Shown here one piece after another: positions 29,863-37,148 of a stretch of 54,933 nucleotides of DNA. Every line of letters starts with the position of its first letter. The first letter of the stretch is position 1. This DNA comes from Bacteroidaceae bacterium (lineage in GTDB: Bacteria > Bacteroidota > Bacteroidia > Bacteroidales > Bacteroidaceae). The position numbers and the translations under genes are program-made. The stretch spans positions 1 through 54,933 of the forward strand of contig JAGCVH010000037.1 in the NCBI GenBank assembly GCA_017962495.1. The letters are read 5' to 3'. Under the pieces are notes generated by a model. The model was not told the origin of the DNA, did no database searches, and saw only the letters and a list, made by a program, of their open reading frames with translations.

Positions 29863-30726
29863 CTATTCTTGCTCGTAATAATAGGAATAGTCGATGCCTT
29901 TCATAAATGTCTCGCGGTCGTCAATCTTGTCTGTGAGGGCTTGATGCAGCAGCTCTCGAATCTTGCTGCCGTCCATCTCGCTTTCTATCATGGCACTGAG
30001 ATAGTCGCGTTTGCCTATCTTACTCCAATCGATACAGAGACCGAGTCTTTTCTTCAATATCAGGTCGAGCCAAATGCGCGTGCTTCGTCCGTTACCTTCC
30101 ATAAACGGATGGGCCATGTTCATTTCTATATACTTGTCCACAATCTCATCGAATGTGCTATCTGGCATTCCCTCTACCGTTTGCAGATATTGGTGCAGAT
30201 GCTCGGCCAGACAGAAAATAGTGTTACCTTTCGAAATCGTCTGGGTGCGTATCTTGCCAGCAAAATCATATAGCCCACCAAACAGGAAGGCGTGTATCTG
30301 TTGCAGGCTCTTCACCGTTCCTGGTTTCATGTCGTCGAGCAGTCCGCTCTCCATGAGAGTATAAGCCTTTTTCTTGCTCTGTCCGTCAATGGTGTTGTCG
30401 CTATATACGAACCAGTCGAGGAAATCTGCTGTTTTCTTGCTTGGAATCACCCTTACTAATTGAATGATATCGTCCTGAGCAAAACAATCAGTAGCATATT
30501 GCTTACCATCGGCGGCTGTCATTTTCAGTTGACTACAACGTGTAGTCAACTCGTTCCCAGCCTTCTTCAGTCGGGTTTTCAATACACTCCAATACTTTCT
30601 CGGACTCGGGCTATCCGTAATGGCGCCAACAATATCCACAATAGAAAACCACCATAGAGATTTCTCCTCGTCCCATACAGCCCGCACCTCGCGGTCATTG
30701 AAAAACCTTATCGACTTCTTGCTCAT
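29863..30726 (-). CDS. Bro-N / Fic fusion protein (putative AMPylase)
   Basis: A 287-residue protein with two domains. Residues 1-110 are a Bro-N type domain (VRAVWDEEKSLWWFSIVDIV, later CFAQDDIIQLVRVIPSKK). Residues about 118-275 are a Fic domain, with FGGLYDFAGKIRTQTISKGN at 149-168 and the complete catalytic motif HPFMEGNGRSTR at 206-217. Fic proteins transfer AMP (or other moieties) from nucleotides to target proteins; H206 is the expected base. No [ST]xxxE[GN] self-inhibition motif was found by eye. It lies inside a type I restriction operon between hsdS and hsdR, which suggests a role tied to restriction control or a toxin-like back-up. Confidence 0.93.
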   Translation of the reverse strand: MSKKSIRFFNDREVRAVWDEEKSLWWFSIVDIVGAITDSPSPRKYWSVLKTRLKKAGNELTTRCSQLKMTAADGKQYATDCFAQDDIIQLVRVIPSKKTADFLDWFVYSDNTIDGQSKKKAYTLMESGLLDDMKPGTVKSLQQIHAFLFGGLYDFAGKIRTQTISKGNTIFCLAEHLHQYLQTVEGMPDSTFDEIVDKYIEMNMAHPFMEGNGRSTRIWLDLILKKRLGLCIDWSKIGKRDYLSAMIESEMDGSKIRELLHQALTDKIDDRETFMKGIDYSYYYEQE

Positions 30727-30755
30727 GACGGATTTTTTTAATACACCATTTTACA

Positions 30756-32006
30756 TTATAACGTTACATCCCCCACTTTTATTTCACCAGACATCAGGCG
30801 AGGCAAAAGGGTGTCACGAAGTTGGGATAAGCGGTCGTTTTCAAGACATAAATAACCTATCTTTTCATAAAGAGGGTATGCAATATCATTAAAAGACGAC
30901 ACAATAGACGGCGAAGGGATAACAACATCTGACCCTTCTACATTATTTTTATTAATATGTTGTTGTGCTCCTCCTGTCATATGAGACATTAGTTCACCAA
31001 TCTTTTCTTTAATGAGAGGGTAAATAAAAGAATAAGGATAATCTTCATTCTCTAAAACCCCAATTACTGACTGATTTGCACAAGAATCTATCTCCAATAA
31101 ACTGACCTGACCTAATGTAGCCCCTGTAATAGCCAATACTGTAGTTTTCTTTGGGAGAAGTTTGGTCGCAGAACGATTTAGACCTTCTTCTGTTATAAAC
31201 TCAGAAGGAGTCGTTATTCTAAATCTATTAACTTCACCAGAATTTATCCAAGCAATTTTACCACCCCAAAAATTGGGATTATCTCTGCTTGGAGTTCCAC
31301 CTAATATGCATTTGCACATCTCACCAAGTGTTCCCACTCTCCACCCTTTGGGAATCATGCCCAATTCGCTTTCCACGAACTCACCATCACGGAAAGGTTC
31401 GAAGTCCACGAACCACGACTTAAACAACGCCTGTGCCTGCTGCTCTAAATTATCGTTTATCCGCCTATTTACCTCGATTTTGTCATCGAGGGATTTAAGA
31501 ACCCCACATATTCTCTTTTGCACGTTTAACTCTATAGGAAATGATATCTTCATTTTGCCTAATGTACTTTTAGGTAGTTGGGGTTGAGCTGAGCCAGAAA
31601 CAAATTGAGCTATTTGATTCTGAAAACGACTTCCTTTTAGGAAATAGTAAAGATATTCAGGGAGAATATCTCTTCCTCCTTTTAATATTAGCATTCCAGA
31701 GTTTATTCTTACGTGTTCATACGGAACGGATGAATCATATAGTGCAACATTACCAACAGTTCCCCTAGTCGTTATTACCACATCATTTCTTTCCAACCGA
31801 CCTTTTCGCAACAATTGATCTTTATCTTCTGTTATAAAAGCATTGTCTGAAAACGAAAATCCTGATTTCGTTACATTTCCGGCATTTAAAAAAAGACAAT
31901 ATCCTTGGGAGAAAAAATCGCTATTCTTAGGATAGTTCTTTCCTCTATCACCATCTATCATTTGAATAGATGTTTGTTCTATTATAGACTCTTTCCACTC
32001 TTCCAT
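30756..32006 (-). CDS. hsdS: Type I restriction enzyme, specificity subunit
   Basis: A 416-residue protein with two target-recognition domains. TRD1 lies about 1-150 (FLNAGNVTKSGFSFSD, GTVGNVALYD, SAQPQLPKSTLGKMKI), followed by the conserved helix with LKSLDDKIEVNRRINDNLEQ. TRD2 is about 225-370 (GMIPKGWRVGTLGEMCKCIL, ITGATLGQVSLLE), followed by a second helix with DTLLPRLMSGEI. It sets the DNA sequence recognised by the methylase and nuclease. ATG at 32006 (MEEWK) is preferred; an ATG four codons upstream (32018) would overlap the membrane ORF by 10 bases. The 16 bases around the start are duplicated at 32661-32676. Confidence 0.95.
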   Translation of the reverse strand: MEEWKESIIEQTSIQMIDGDRGKNYPKNSDFFSQGYCLFLNAGNVTKSGFSFSDNAFITEDKDQLLRKGRLERNDVVITTRGTVGNVALYDSSVPYEHVRINSGMLILKGGRDILPEYLYYFLKGSRFQNQIAQFVSGSAQPQLPKSTLGKMKISFPIELNVQKRICGVLKSLDDKIEVNRRINDNLEQQAQALFKSWFVDFEPFRDGEFVESELGMIPKGWRVGTLGEMCKCILGGTPSRDNPNFWGGKIAWINSGEVNRFRITTPSEFITEEGLNRSATKLLPKKTTVLAITGATLGQVSLLEIDSCANQSVIGVLENEDYPYSFIYPLIKEKIGELMSHMTGGAQQHINKNNVEGSDVVIPSPSIVSSFNDIAYPLYEKIGYLCLENDRLSQLRDTLLPRLMSGEIKVGDVTL

Positions 32007-32007
32007 A
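31992..32007. repeat. 16-bp direct repeat at the hsdS start, copy 1
   Basis: TTTCCACTCTTCCATA, identical to 32661-32676, 669 bases apart. It encodes the start MEEWK on the minus strand in both places. Confidence 0.9.
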
Positions 32008-32008
32008 C

Positions 32009-32629
32009 TTAATGACATTTTAAGCTAAGTAGGCCAATGACAAAAGCAACGGCTATGGAGACCCATGTGGCTATCTGTTGCTTACGGAAACGGATATCCT
32101 CCTCTGTCCTGAAGTTGTTATATACAAAATTCACTAGGTCTTGACTAACGTGATAGGCCGAGAAAAAGATATTTTCAAAAGGGCGAACCATCTCTGTACA
32201 CTGACACCAACAATAGAGAGAATCTTTATTGTAATCGACCCAGTCAGTACACATATCTGTGAGTATAATGTACTCCTTTCCACCATCCACCTTGTTTATA
32301 TCAATTTTATACCTCGTAACATTCTCTTTGCCAATGGCAAGTGGACGATTGTGGGATGAAGGAAAGGCTACGAGCAAACGCTCTTTATAAAGTTTCTCCA
32401 ACAGAGCCAGAAGTTCGGCTAATAGACCTCGCACTTTTTGTTCGTCTTCCCAGTCGTATTGGTCACGGCGATAGAACAAATAATAGCTTTTATCATCCTT
32501 TACAGCAATGGCCCATCCCTGATTCTCCAACAAGTGACTCTTGTTGAACATATCAGCCAAAGACTCGGCATCGTCCCTATACGCTACGATGGAGCGGATG
32601 ATATCGCGTTCTCTTTTGTTAAATCTCAT
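32009..32629 (-). CDS. Hypothetical protein with C-terminal membrane anchor
   Basis: A 206-residue protein without a recognised family. It is soluble and charged, with aromatic strands (NQGWAIAVKDDKSYYLFYRR, EYIILTDMCTDWVDYNKDSL), and ends in one hydrophobic segment, IATWVSIAVAFVIGLLSLKC, likely a tail anchor. It is lodged in the restriction operon between broN and hsdS, and exactly flanked by a 16-bp direct repeat that duplicates the hsdS start. This suggests that it was inserted there. A tail-anchored protein in a type I operon could be an accessory defence factor, but nothing proves it. Confidence 0.75.
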   Translation of the reverse strand: MRFNKRERDIIRSIVAYRDDAESLADMFNKSHLLENQGWAIAVKDDKSYYLFYRRDQYDWEDEQKVRGLLAELLALLEKLYKERLLVAFPSSHNRPLAIGKENVTRYKIDINKVDGGKEYIILTDMCTDWVDYNKDSLYCWCQCTEMVRPFENIFFSAYHVSQDLVNFVYNNFRTEEDIRFRKQQIATWVSIAVAFVIGLLSLKCH

Positions 32630-32633
32630 CGTA

Positions 32634-32675
32634 TTATTTCAAATCTATCAACTGCTTAATTTTCCACTCTTCCAT
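32634..32675 (-). pseudogene. Remnant of an hsdS start (13 codons)
   Basis: ATG at 32675 followed by MEEWKIKQLIDLK and a stop. The first five residues equal those of hsdS and the DNA around the ATG is the second copy of the 16-bp repeat. It stands just after broN, where hsdS would be expected to start if the 206-aa gene had not been inserted. Confidence 0.65.
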
Positions 32676-32676
32676 A
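32661..32676. repeat. 16-bp direct repeat at the hsdS start, copy 2
   Basis: Identical to 31992-32007; together they frame the tail-anchored ORF. Confidence 0.9.
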
Positions 32677-32685
32677 AATGAGAAT

Positions 32686-33522
32686 CTATTTGTCTTTATC
32701 AGTACTTTCAGGCAACAGATGGTCACTTGCCTTGTCCTTGGTGATAACACTGCGACCCAACTTGCTCTCCAGTTGTTTGCGTGCCGCCTTGGCAACACTG
32801 CCGCCTTCTTTTGCCACCTGCGTTTGAGCATTGAAGCCCTTGGGATTGCGGTCTTTTGAGAGTTCTGTGGCTGATGCCTCCGCAAGTATGTTAAGGGCTA
32901 TCTCCAGATTCGTCATGTTATCGCGCAAGTTTTCCTTTTTCAAGCCCTTAAAGTGCTTATATTGCTTGGTGGTGAAACCGCTCCATTCGCGGGTGATAAT
33001 ATCGGTTAGCGAGGCGTATTCCAGTCCTTCTTTCACTCCTGTACGCTTCCACTCATCGGTCAGTTCCTTACGCACTTCTATCGACTTTATACGCTGGTTG
33101 ATCCAAGCCTCGCTATACCCCAAACGCCTGTAGTCAACAATTGCCTGTTCAATGCTCAGTTCAGGGTCTTGCATCTGGTCGAGACGCTGGCTTGCCACCT
33201 GCGCCATCCATTGCTTGAAAGGTTCTGCTTTAGGGGAAGGGATGGACTGTATGATGCGAAAAAGACCTTCCTGCCTGGCGCAATTCACTCGTTGCTTGCC
33301 ACCAGGAGTCTGTAGCGAAAGGGGGGTGACAATTTGTCCCCACCCTTTAGCAAGTTCAGGGTCACGCTTCTTCATTTTCTTAATGTAATCAGTTGGGTTG
33401 ACACTATCTGTTAGTGCTTCCACAACATCTACTACGCAGAAGTACCACTTCTCTTCCTGATCGTCCCACACTGTTCGCACCTTGCGTTGTTCAAATAGTT
33501 GTAAGGCTTGTTTCTTTGTCAT
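32686..33522 (-). CDS. Bro-N domain protein of phage-antirepressor / DinD type
   Basis: A 278-residue protein. The Bro-N domain (1-105: QRKVRTVWDDQEEKWYFCVV, then VNPTDYIKKMKKRDPEL, RQEGLFRIIQSIPSPKAEPF) is paralogous to that of the Fic fusion 2 kb downstream. The remainder (SIEQAIVDYRRLGYSEAWIN, IITREWSGFTTKQYKHFKGL, RKQLESKLGRSVI) matches the C-terminal part of DinD-like antirepressor proteins. Such genes are found in type I restriction operons in many bacteria; a DNA-binding regulatory role is likely. It follows hsdM by 25 bases. Confidence 0.9.
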   Translation of the reverse strand: MTKKQALQLFEQRKVRTVWDDQEEKWYFCVVDVVEALTDSVNPTDYIKKMKKRDPELAKGWGQIVTPLSLQTPGGKQRVNCARQEGLFRIIQSIPSPKAEPFKQWMAQVASQRLDQMQDPELSIEQAIVDYRRLGYSEAWINQRIKSIEVRKELTDEWKRTGVKEGLEYASLTDIITREWSGFTTKQYKHFKGLKKENLRDNMTNLEIALNILAEASATELSKDRNPKGFNAQTQVAKEGGSVAKAARKQLESKLGRSVITKDKASDHLLPESTDKDK

Positions 33523-33547
33523 ATCAATTCTGTTTGATAAATGAGAA

Positions 33548-35071
33548 TTAATTGGAAGTGATGTTTATCTTAAACCCAATACTCCCCAACTGCTTCTTGA
33601 TTTCCTCCTCCAACTGGTGGCTTTCGGCAAAGAGACCGCTGAGTTCTGAGGTCAGGCGTTGCATCTTCTCAGCAAACGGTTCGCCATCGTCCTCCTGCTC
33701 GGCAATGCCTACATAGCGACCTGGGGTGAGGATGAAGTCCTGCGCTTCGACGTCGGCAAGCGAGCGGACTGCACAATAGCCCTTCTCGTCCTCGAGAGTC
33801 CCCTTGCGATAGTCCCTGAAGGTCTGGGCTATGCGTACGATGTCCCCCTCCGAGAGTTCACGCAGTTTGCGCGTCACCATAGTTCCCATGTTGCGTGCGT
33901 CCACGAATAGCACCTTGCCAGGCTGTGACTTCTGACGCGAGAGGAACCACAGACACACAGGGATGCCTGTGGAGTAGAAGAGCTGACTGGGTAGGGCTAC
34001 GATGCCCTCTACGAGGTCGGCCTGCAAGATGTTCTTACGAATATCGCCTTCGCCTCCCGACTGACTGCTGAGCGACCCATTGGCAAGCACCATACCGATG
34101 CGGCCTGAGGGCGAGAGGTGACTGATCATGTGTTCCAACCACGCAAAGTTGGCATTGCCCTGTGGGGGTATACCATAGCGCCAGCGAACGTCCTCCTGCA
34201 GGCGGTCGGCACCCCAGTCGCTCATGTTGAAGGGGGGATTAGCCATCACGAAGTCGGCCTTCAGGGTGGGGTGTTGGTCGTCGAAGAAGGTGTCGGCATT
34301 GCGGTCGCCCAGATTGGCTTCGATGCCTCGGATGGCGAGGTTCATCATGGCCATCTTGCGTGTGTTGGCATTGATTTCCTGACCAAAGATGCTCAGGTTC
34401 TTGATGTCGCCCTGATGGTGACGAACGAAGTCGGCACTCTGCACAAACATGCCACCCGAACCACAGGCAGGGTCGTAGCAACGCCCGTGGAAGGGTTCCA
34501 ACACAGCCACTATGGTGCGAACGATGCACGAAGGGGTATAGAACTCTCCTGCGTTCTTTCCCTCGAGTGAGGCAAAGCGTGAGAGGCAGTATTCGTAGGT
34601 GCGTCCCAAGAGGTCTTTATTCTCCTCCTGACGCCCTAGTTCCAGTGTGTTGGTGAAGAGGTCCACCACATCGCCCAGACGACGTTTGTCGAGTTCTGGA
34701 CGGGCAAAATTCTTGGGCAGAATACCACGCAGACGGTCGTTTTCACGCTCTATTTCCATCATGGCTTGGTCTATGACCTTGCCAATCTCTGGCGTGTGGG
34801 CAGCTGCCGAAATCACACTCCAACGTGCATCGGCAGGCACGTAGAATATGTTTTCCGACGTGTATTCGTCCTTGTCTTCCTCAAATCCGTCGCCTTCTTC
34901 CACCAATTGCTGGTGTTTGAGGTCGAATTGGTCACTGATGTACTTCAGAAAAATGAGTCCTAACACCACATTTTTATACTCTGCAGCGTCGATGGAGCCT
35001 CGCAGGAGGTCGGCTGCTTTCCATATCTTATCCTCAAACCCAAGGTCGGCCGTATTTTGTTTCTTTGCCAT
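33548..35071 (-). CDS. hsdM: Type I restriction enzyme, N6-adenine methylase subunit
   Basis: A 507-residue DNA methyltransferase. N-terminal HsdM_N helices (FEDKIWKAADLLRGSID, LGLIFLKYISDQF), SAM-binding motif I YDPACGSGGMF and catalytic motif IV ANPPFNM mark the N6-adenine type. C-terminal helices bind hsdS. With hsdS it methylates the host site, with hsdR it cleaves unmodified DNA. ATG at 35071 (MAKKQNT) is the family start; a longer frame begins at 35089. First gene of the leftward operon; TATCTTTA, near the -7 consensus, lies about 30 bases upstream (35099-35106, minus strand). Confidence 0.97.
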   Translation of the reverse strand: MAKKQNTADLGFEDKIWKAADLLRGSIDAAEYKNVVLGLIFLKYISDQFDLKHQQLVEEGDGFEEDKDEYTSENIFYVPADARWSVISAAAHTPEIGKVIDQAMMEIERENDRLRGILPKNFARPELDKRRLGDVVDLFTNTLELGRQEENKDLLGRTYEYCLSRFASLEGKNAGEFYTPSCIVRTIVAVLEPFHGRCYDPACGSGGMFVQSADFVRHHQGDIKNLSIFGQEINANTRKMAMMNLAIRGIEANLGDRNADTFFDDQHPTLKADFVMANPPFNMSDWGADRLQEDVRWRYGIPPQGNANFAWLEHMISHLSPSGRIGMVLANGSLSSQSGGEGDIRKNILQADLVEGIVALPSQLFYSTGIPVCLWFLSRQKSQPGKVLFVDARNMGTMVTRKLRELSEGDIVRIAQTFRDYRKGTLEDEKGYCAVRSLADVEAQDFILTPGRYVGIAEQEDDGEPFAEKMQRLTSELSGLFAESHQLEEEIKKQLGSIGFKINITSN

Positions 35072-35260
35072 AATCGATTGTTTTCGCACATTTCGCCGTA
35101 AAGATACGAAAAAGATAGAAGAAAGTGAGGATGATGAACGGAAAAAATTATTGCTCCGTCAGAATATGGTGCTCGGCTCAGAGAGAAAAGTCAACGAAAA
35201 CAGTACATAAACACAAACTTACTCATATAATATCCGTGAAAACCTCATAACTAAGGTTGA

Positions 35261-35300
35261 AATGTGACTGTCGGACAATGTGACAATGTGACATTGTGAC
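35261..35300. repeat. 8-bp-phased array, left arm (five nnnnnGAC units)
   Basis: AATGTGAC, TGTCGGAC, AATGTGAC, AATGTGAC and ATTGTGAC stand head to tail, exactly 8 bases each. They are inverted relative to the right arm. Confidence 0.88.
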
Positions 35301-35355
35301 ATTTATTATTATTCAAGGTGCAAGGGTGGAGAAGTGAATACGTCTCCTATGGGTT

Positions 35356-35442
35356 ATTATAATATATAATAAATTATATATTATAATAAAATTATATATA
35401 TTATATACTATTATAATTGTATACTATATAATAATAATCTAT
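35356..35442. other. Almost pure A/T block
   Basis: About 90 bases made nearly only of A and T, with many TATA/ATAATA words. It is centred between the two inverted 8-bp arrays, like the easily melted part of an origin. Confidence 0.85.
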
Positions 35443-35492
35443 AAGCAATCTGTTGTGGGCAATCGGAACCGCGCACATGGATTTCGCTTATT

Positions 35493-35539
35493 GTCACAAT
35501 GTCACAATGTCACAAAGTCATGTTGTCTAATGTCGTTTT
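35493..35539. repeat. 8-bp-phased array, right arm (GTCnnnnn units)
   Basis: GTCACAAT, GTCACAAT, GTCACAAA and GTCATGTT at 35493, 35501, 35509 and 35517, then GTCTAAT and GTCGTTTT. The first five starts are 8 bases apart. The order resembles the copy at 21486-21517. Confidence 0.88.
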
Positions 35540-35652
35540 GGGGCATAAAAATATTTTCCCTCGTAATTCCCTGTAATACAACAAGTTATAAGGCATTTGA
35601 AAATACTTGCTTCCAGCGCCCTCTGAAATTTGCTTTTAGGACGTTTATTTTG

Positions 35653-35660
35653 TAACTTTG
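35653..35660 (+). promoter_or_regulatory. -7-like box before the cloverleaf segment
   Basis: TAACTTTG fits TAnnTTTG. A transcript starting a few bases downstream would begin at or just inside the outer stem. No clear -33 box. Confidence 0.5.
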
Positions 35661-35745
35661 AGGTGAAATAAGACAAAGGCATTGCCTGAAGTCTTTGCAG
35701 AGAAAGTGCACTCTCTCTGCAGGGGTTCACCCCTCATTTCACCTC
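35660..35745 (+). ncRNA. Cloverleaf-like structured element (candidate ncRNA or DNA structure)
   Basis: An outer stem GAGGTGAAAT (35660-35669) pairs perfectly with ATTTCACCTC (35736-35745). Inside are three hairpins: AAGAC/GTCTT with an inner AGGC-ATT-GCCT (35670-35695), TGCAGAGA/TCTCTGCA (35696-35721) and GGGGT/ACCCC around a 2-base loop or AGGGG/CCCCT (35721-35734). Nearly every base can be paired. It is not a tRNA: no anticodon or T-loop consensus. The pairing is seen; transcription and role are inferred. It lies 337 bases before the HU-like gene. Confidence 0.5.
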
Positions 35746-36081
35746 GAGTGTTGGCTGCATCTCGGCCATTCAAACGAGCTCGATGGCGCTCGATTTGCAC
35801 AACACTTGCCATTGTGTTAGAGAAGGCTGCGATTAAGTGAGAGCAGAGTCAAAAACGCGTTTTGATTATGCCGAACGAAAGCAGGCTCGACCGAAGGTCA
35901 AAAGGCGAGCTTAGGTTCAATGCAAGGCGGATAATTGTTCGAAGCGCGCCGAACATATGCGCGAAGCAAGCTTCGCTAATGAATAATGAATAATGACTAA
36001 ATGTCCAAATAGTCAAATAAATTGTAAATCGTAAATTGTTAAATTGTAAATGATGTAACCCTTTAACCTACTATTACAACT

Positions 36082-36621
36082 ATGGCAAATCGAATTATTG
36101 GTGCAATTCCCTATTCCTTGGGATTGCGATTGAAGAATCCTTCGGAGAAGGACAGTGAAAAGGAAATTGTGGCATTCCGACAGGAACGTGAGACCATCGA
36201 CCTCGACCTCCTGGCAAAGCACATCAAGGAGCACGGAAGCTCGTTCTCCAAGGGTACCATCTATGGTGTACTGCAGGACGCAGTGGAGTGCATCGTGGAG
36301 TGTCTGCAGGGCGGCTACGGCGTGCTGCTCAACGGCCTCGGCAAGTTCGGCATCAGCCTGAAGTGCTCGGGTGCAGACATGGACGAAGAGTTCTCCGCCG
36401 CCAACATCACGGGTGTGCGTGTGACCTTCAACCCTGACGGAGAGATGATCCACCAGCTGAATACGAACACGGAGTTCGAGTACGTCGGCTCTCGTGCCGC
36501 TCAGATGCAGGCGAAGAAGGAAGAAAAGGCCCGCGTAGCCGCTGGCGAAACCACCGAAAGCATCACCCCTAGCTCGGGCAGTGGCTCTGGGTCTGGAGAT
36601 CCTGGAGATGTGACTCCCTAA
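36082..36621 (+). CDS. HU-like DNA-binding protein (Bacteroidetes HU paralog)
   Basis: A 179-residue protein of the HU/IHF superfamily in its Bacteroidetes long form. The first 125 residues hold the domain: VAFRQERETIDLDLLAKHIK, HGSSFSKGTIYGVLQDAVEC, YGVLLNGLGKFGISLKCSGA, and VTFNPDGEMIHQLNTNTEF. The lysine/alanine helix and the serine/glycine tail (SSGSGSGSGDPGD) are not part of the fold. Such genes come with DUF3987 and smalltalk genes in Bacteroidales, as here, though the DUF3987 gene is now 12 kb away. Probably a nucleoid-type protein for a local or mobile-element function. Confidence 0.9.
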   Translation: MANRIIGAIPYSLGLRLKNPSEKDSEKEIVAFRQERETIDLDLLAKHIKEHGSSFSKGTIYGVLQDAVECIVECLQGGYGVLLNGLGKFGISLKCSGADMDEEFSAANITGVRVTFNPDGEMIHQLNTNTEFEYVGSRAAQMQAKKEEKARVAAGETTESITPSSGSGSGSGDPGDVTP

Positions 36622-36631
36622 AAGCTTGGGG

Positions 36632-36950
36632 CTCGAAGCCCCAACGCTTTTAAGGAAGGAGTTAAAAAGGAGTTCTTGCTCCGTTCTGCTACGCAAGCGT
36701 CACCCTTCGGGATGCCGAGCGAGTTCGCTACGCTCACGGAGTTCTTGAATGAATCAAGCGAGCAGAGCTCGAGCGAAAAGGACGTCACTATTAGACTGGT
36801 TGCATCCGCGCAAATTCTATCGGCTTTACTCCTTTACTCCATAACTCCTTAACTCCTAAAATTGTAATTGTGAAATTGTCAAATTCTTGCTCCGGCAACC
36901 TATGCAAGCGTCACTGCTGCGCAGATGCCGAGCGGTGAAATCGTAAAATT
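36632..36950. repeat. Composite dispersed repeat, copy C, plus hairpin words
   Basis: 36722-36807 matches copy A (17985-18072). Around it are GGAGTTCTTGCTCC (hairpin GGAG/CTCC) at 36669-36682, GCAAGCGTCACCCTTCGGGA then TGCCGAGCG (36693-36720), a shortened ACTCC tandem (36828-36858) and a second GCAAGCGTCACTG...GATGCCGAGCG (36903-36934). It fills the 340 bases between the HU-like and smalltalk genes. Confidence 0.88.
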
Positions 36951-36963
36951 GTGAAATCAAACT

Positions 36964-37083
36964 ATGAATCCTGAACGTAAACGTGAACTTTGTCGCTTCC
37001 TCTGGAAGCTTTTGACGGCGCTATTGGCCGCCTTCGGAGGTGCAACTGCCGCTAATGCTGCAATAGCATTTGGAATCCTCTAA
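36964..37083 (+). CDS. Smalltalk family protein (39 aa)
   Basis: A 39-residue protein beginning MNPERKRELCRFLWKLLTAL and continuing to AAFGGATAANAAIAFGIL. A basic N-terminus, one hydrophobic helix and a small-residue-rich (G/A) segment are the marks of the 'smalltalk' proteins of Bacteroidetes, which are nearly always beside HU-like genes. Role unknown; a single-span membrane peptide is likely. A terminator follows 7 bases after the stop. Confidence 0.85.
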   Translation: MNPERKRELCRFLWKLLTALLAAFGGATAANAAIAFGIL

Positions 37084-37090
37084 AAGAAAT

Positions 37091-37128
37091 GAACCGAGAT
37101 ACCCAACGAGGGCTCTCGGTTCTTTCAT
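37091..37128 (+). terminator. Terminator after smalltalk
   Basis: GAACCGAGA (37091-37099) pairs with TCTCGGTTC (37114-37122), then T-rich DNA. Confidence 0.85.
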
Positions 37129-37148
37129 TTTTTGTTTCTCTTCGAACA

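Larger units (their letters stand above)
35072..36081. other. About 1 kb of structured non-coding DNA between hsdM and the HU-like gene
   Basis: Holds, from left to right: a likely hsdM promoter, an 8-bp-phased array (35261-35300), a nearly pure A/T block (35356-35442), an inverted 8-bp array (35493-35539), a promoter-like box (35653-35660), a cloverleaf-like segment (35660-35745), a further long inverted repeat (35747-35806) and a dispersed repeat (35835-35980). No convincing coding frame. Confidence 0.75.

Noticed and set aside
35261-35539. CRISPR array or dif site
   Set aside because: The 8-bp units have no spacers and the arms are inverted; this is iteron-like, and does not match the 28-bp dif layout.
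35527-35730. 67-codon minus-strand frame over the cloverleaf region
   Set aside because: It reads through strong inverted repeats, which better explain the sequence; no promoter or neighbour supports it.
20962-37083. Complete prophage
   Set aside because: P5-like and Rha proteins hint at phage history, but there are no capsid, terminase, portal or tail genes.
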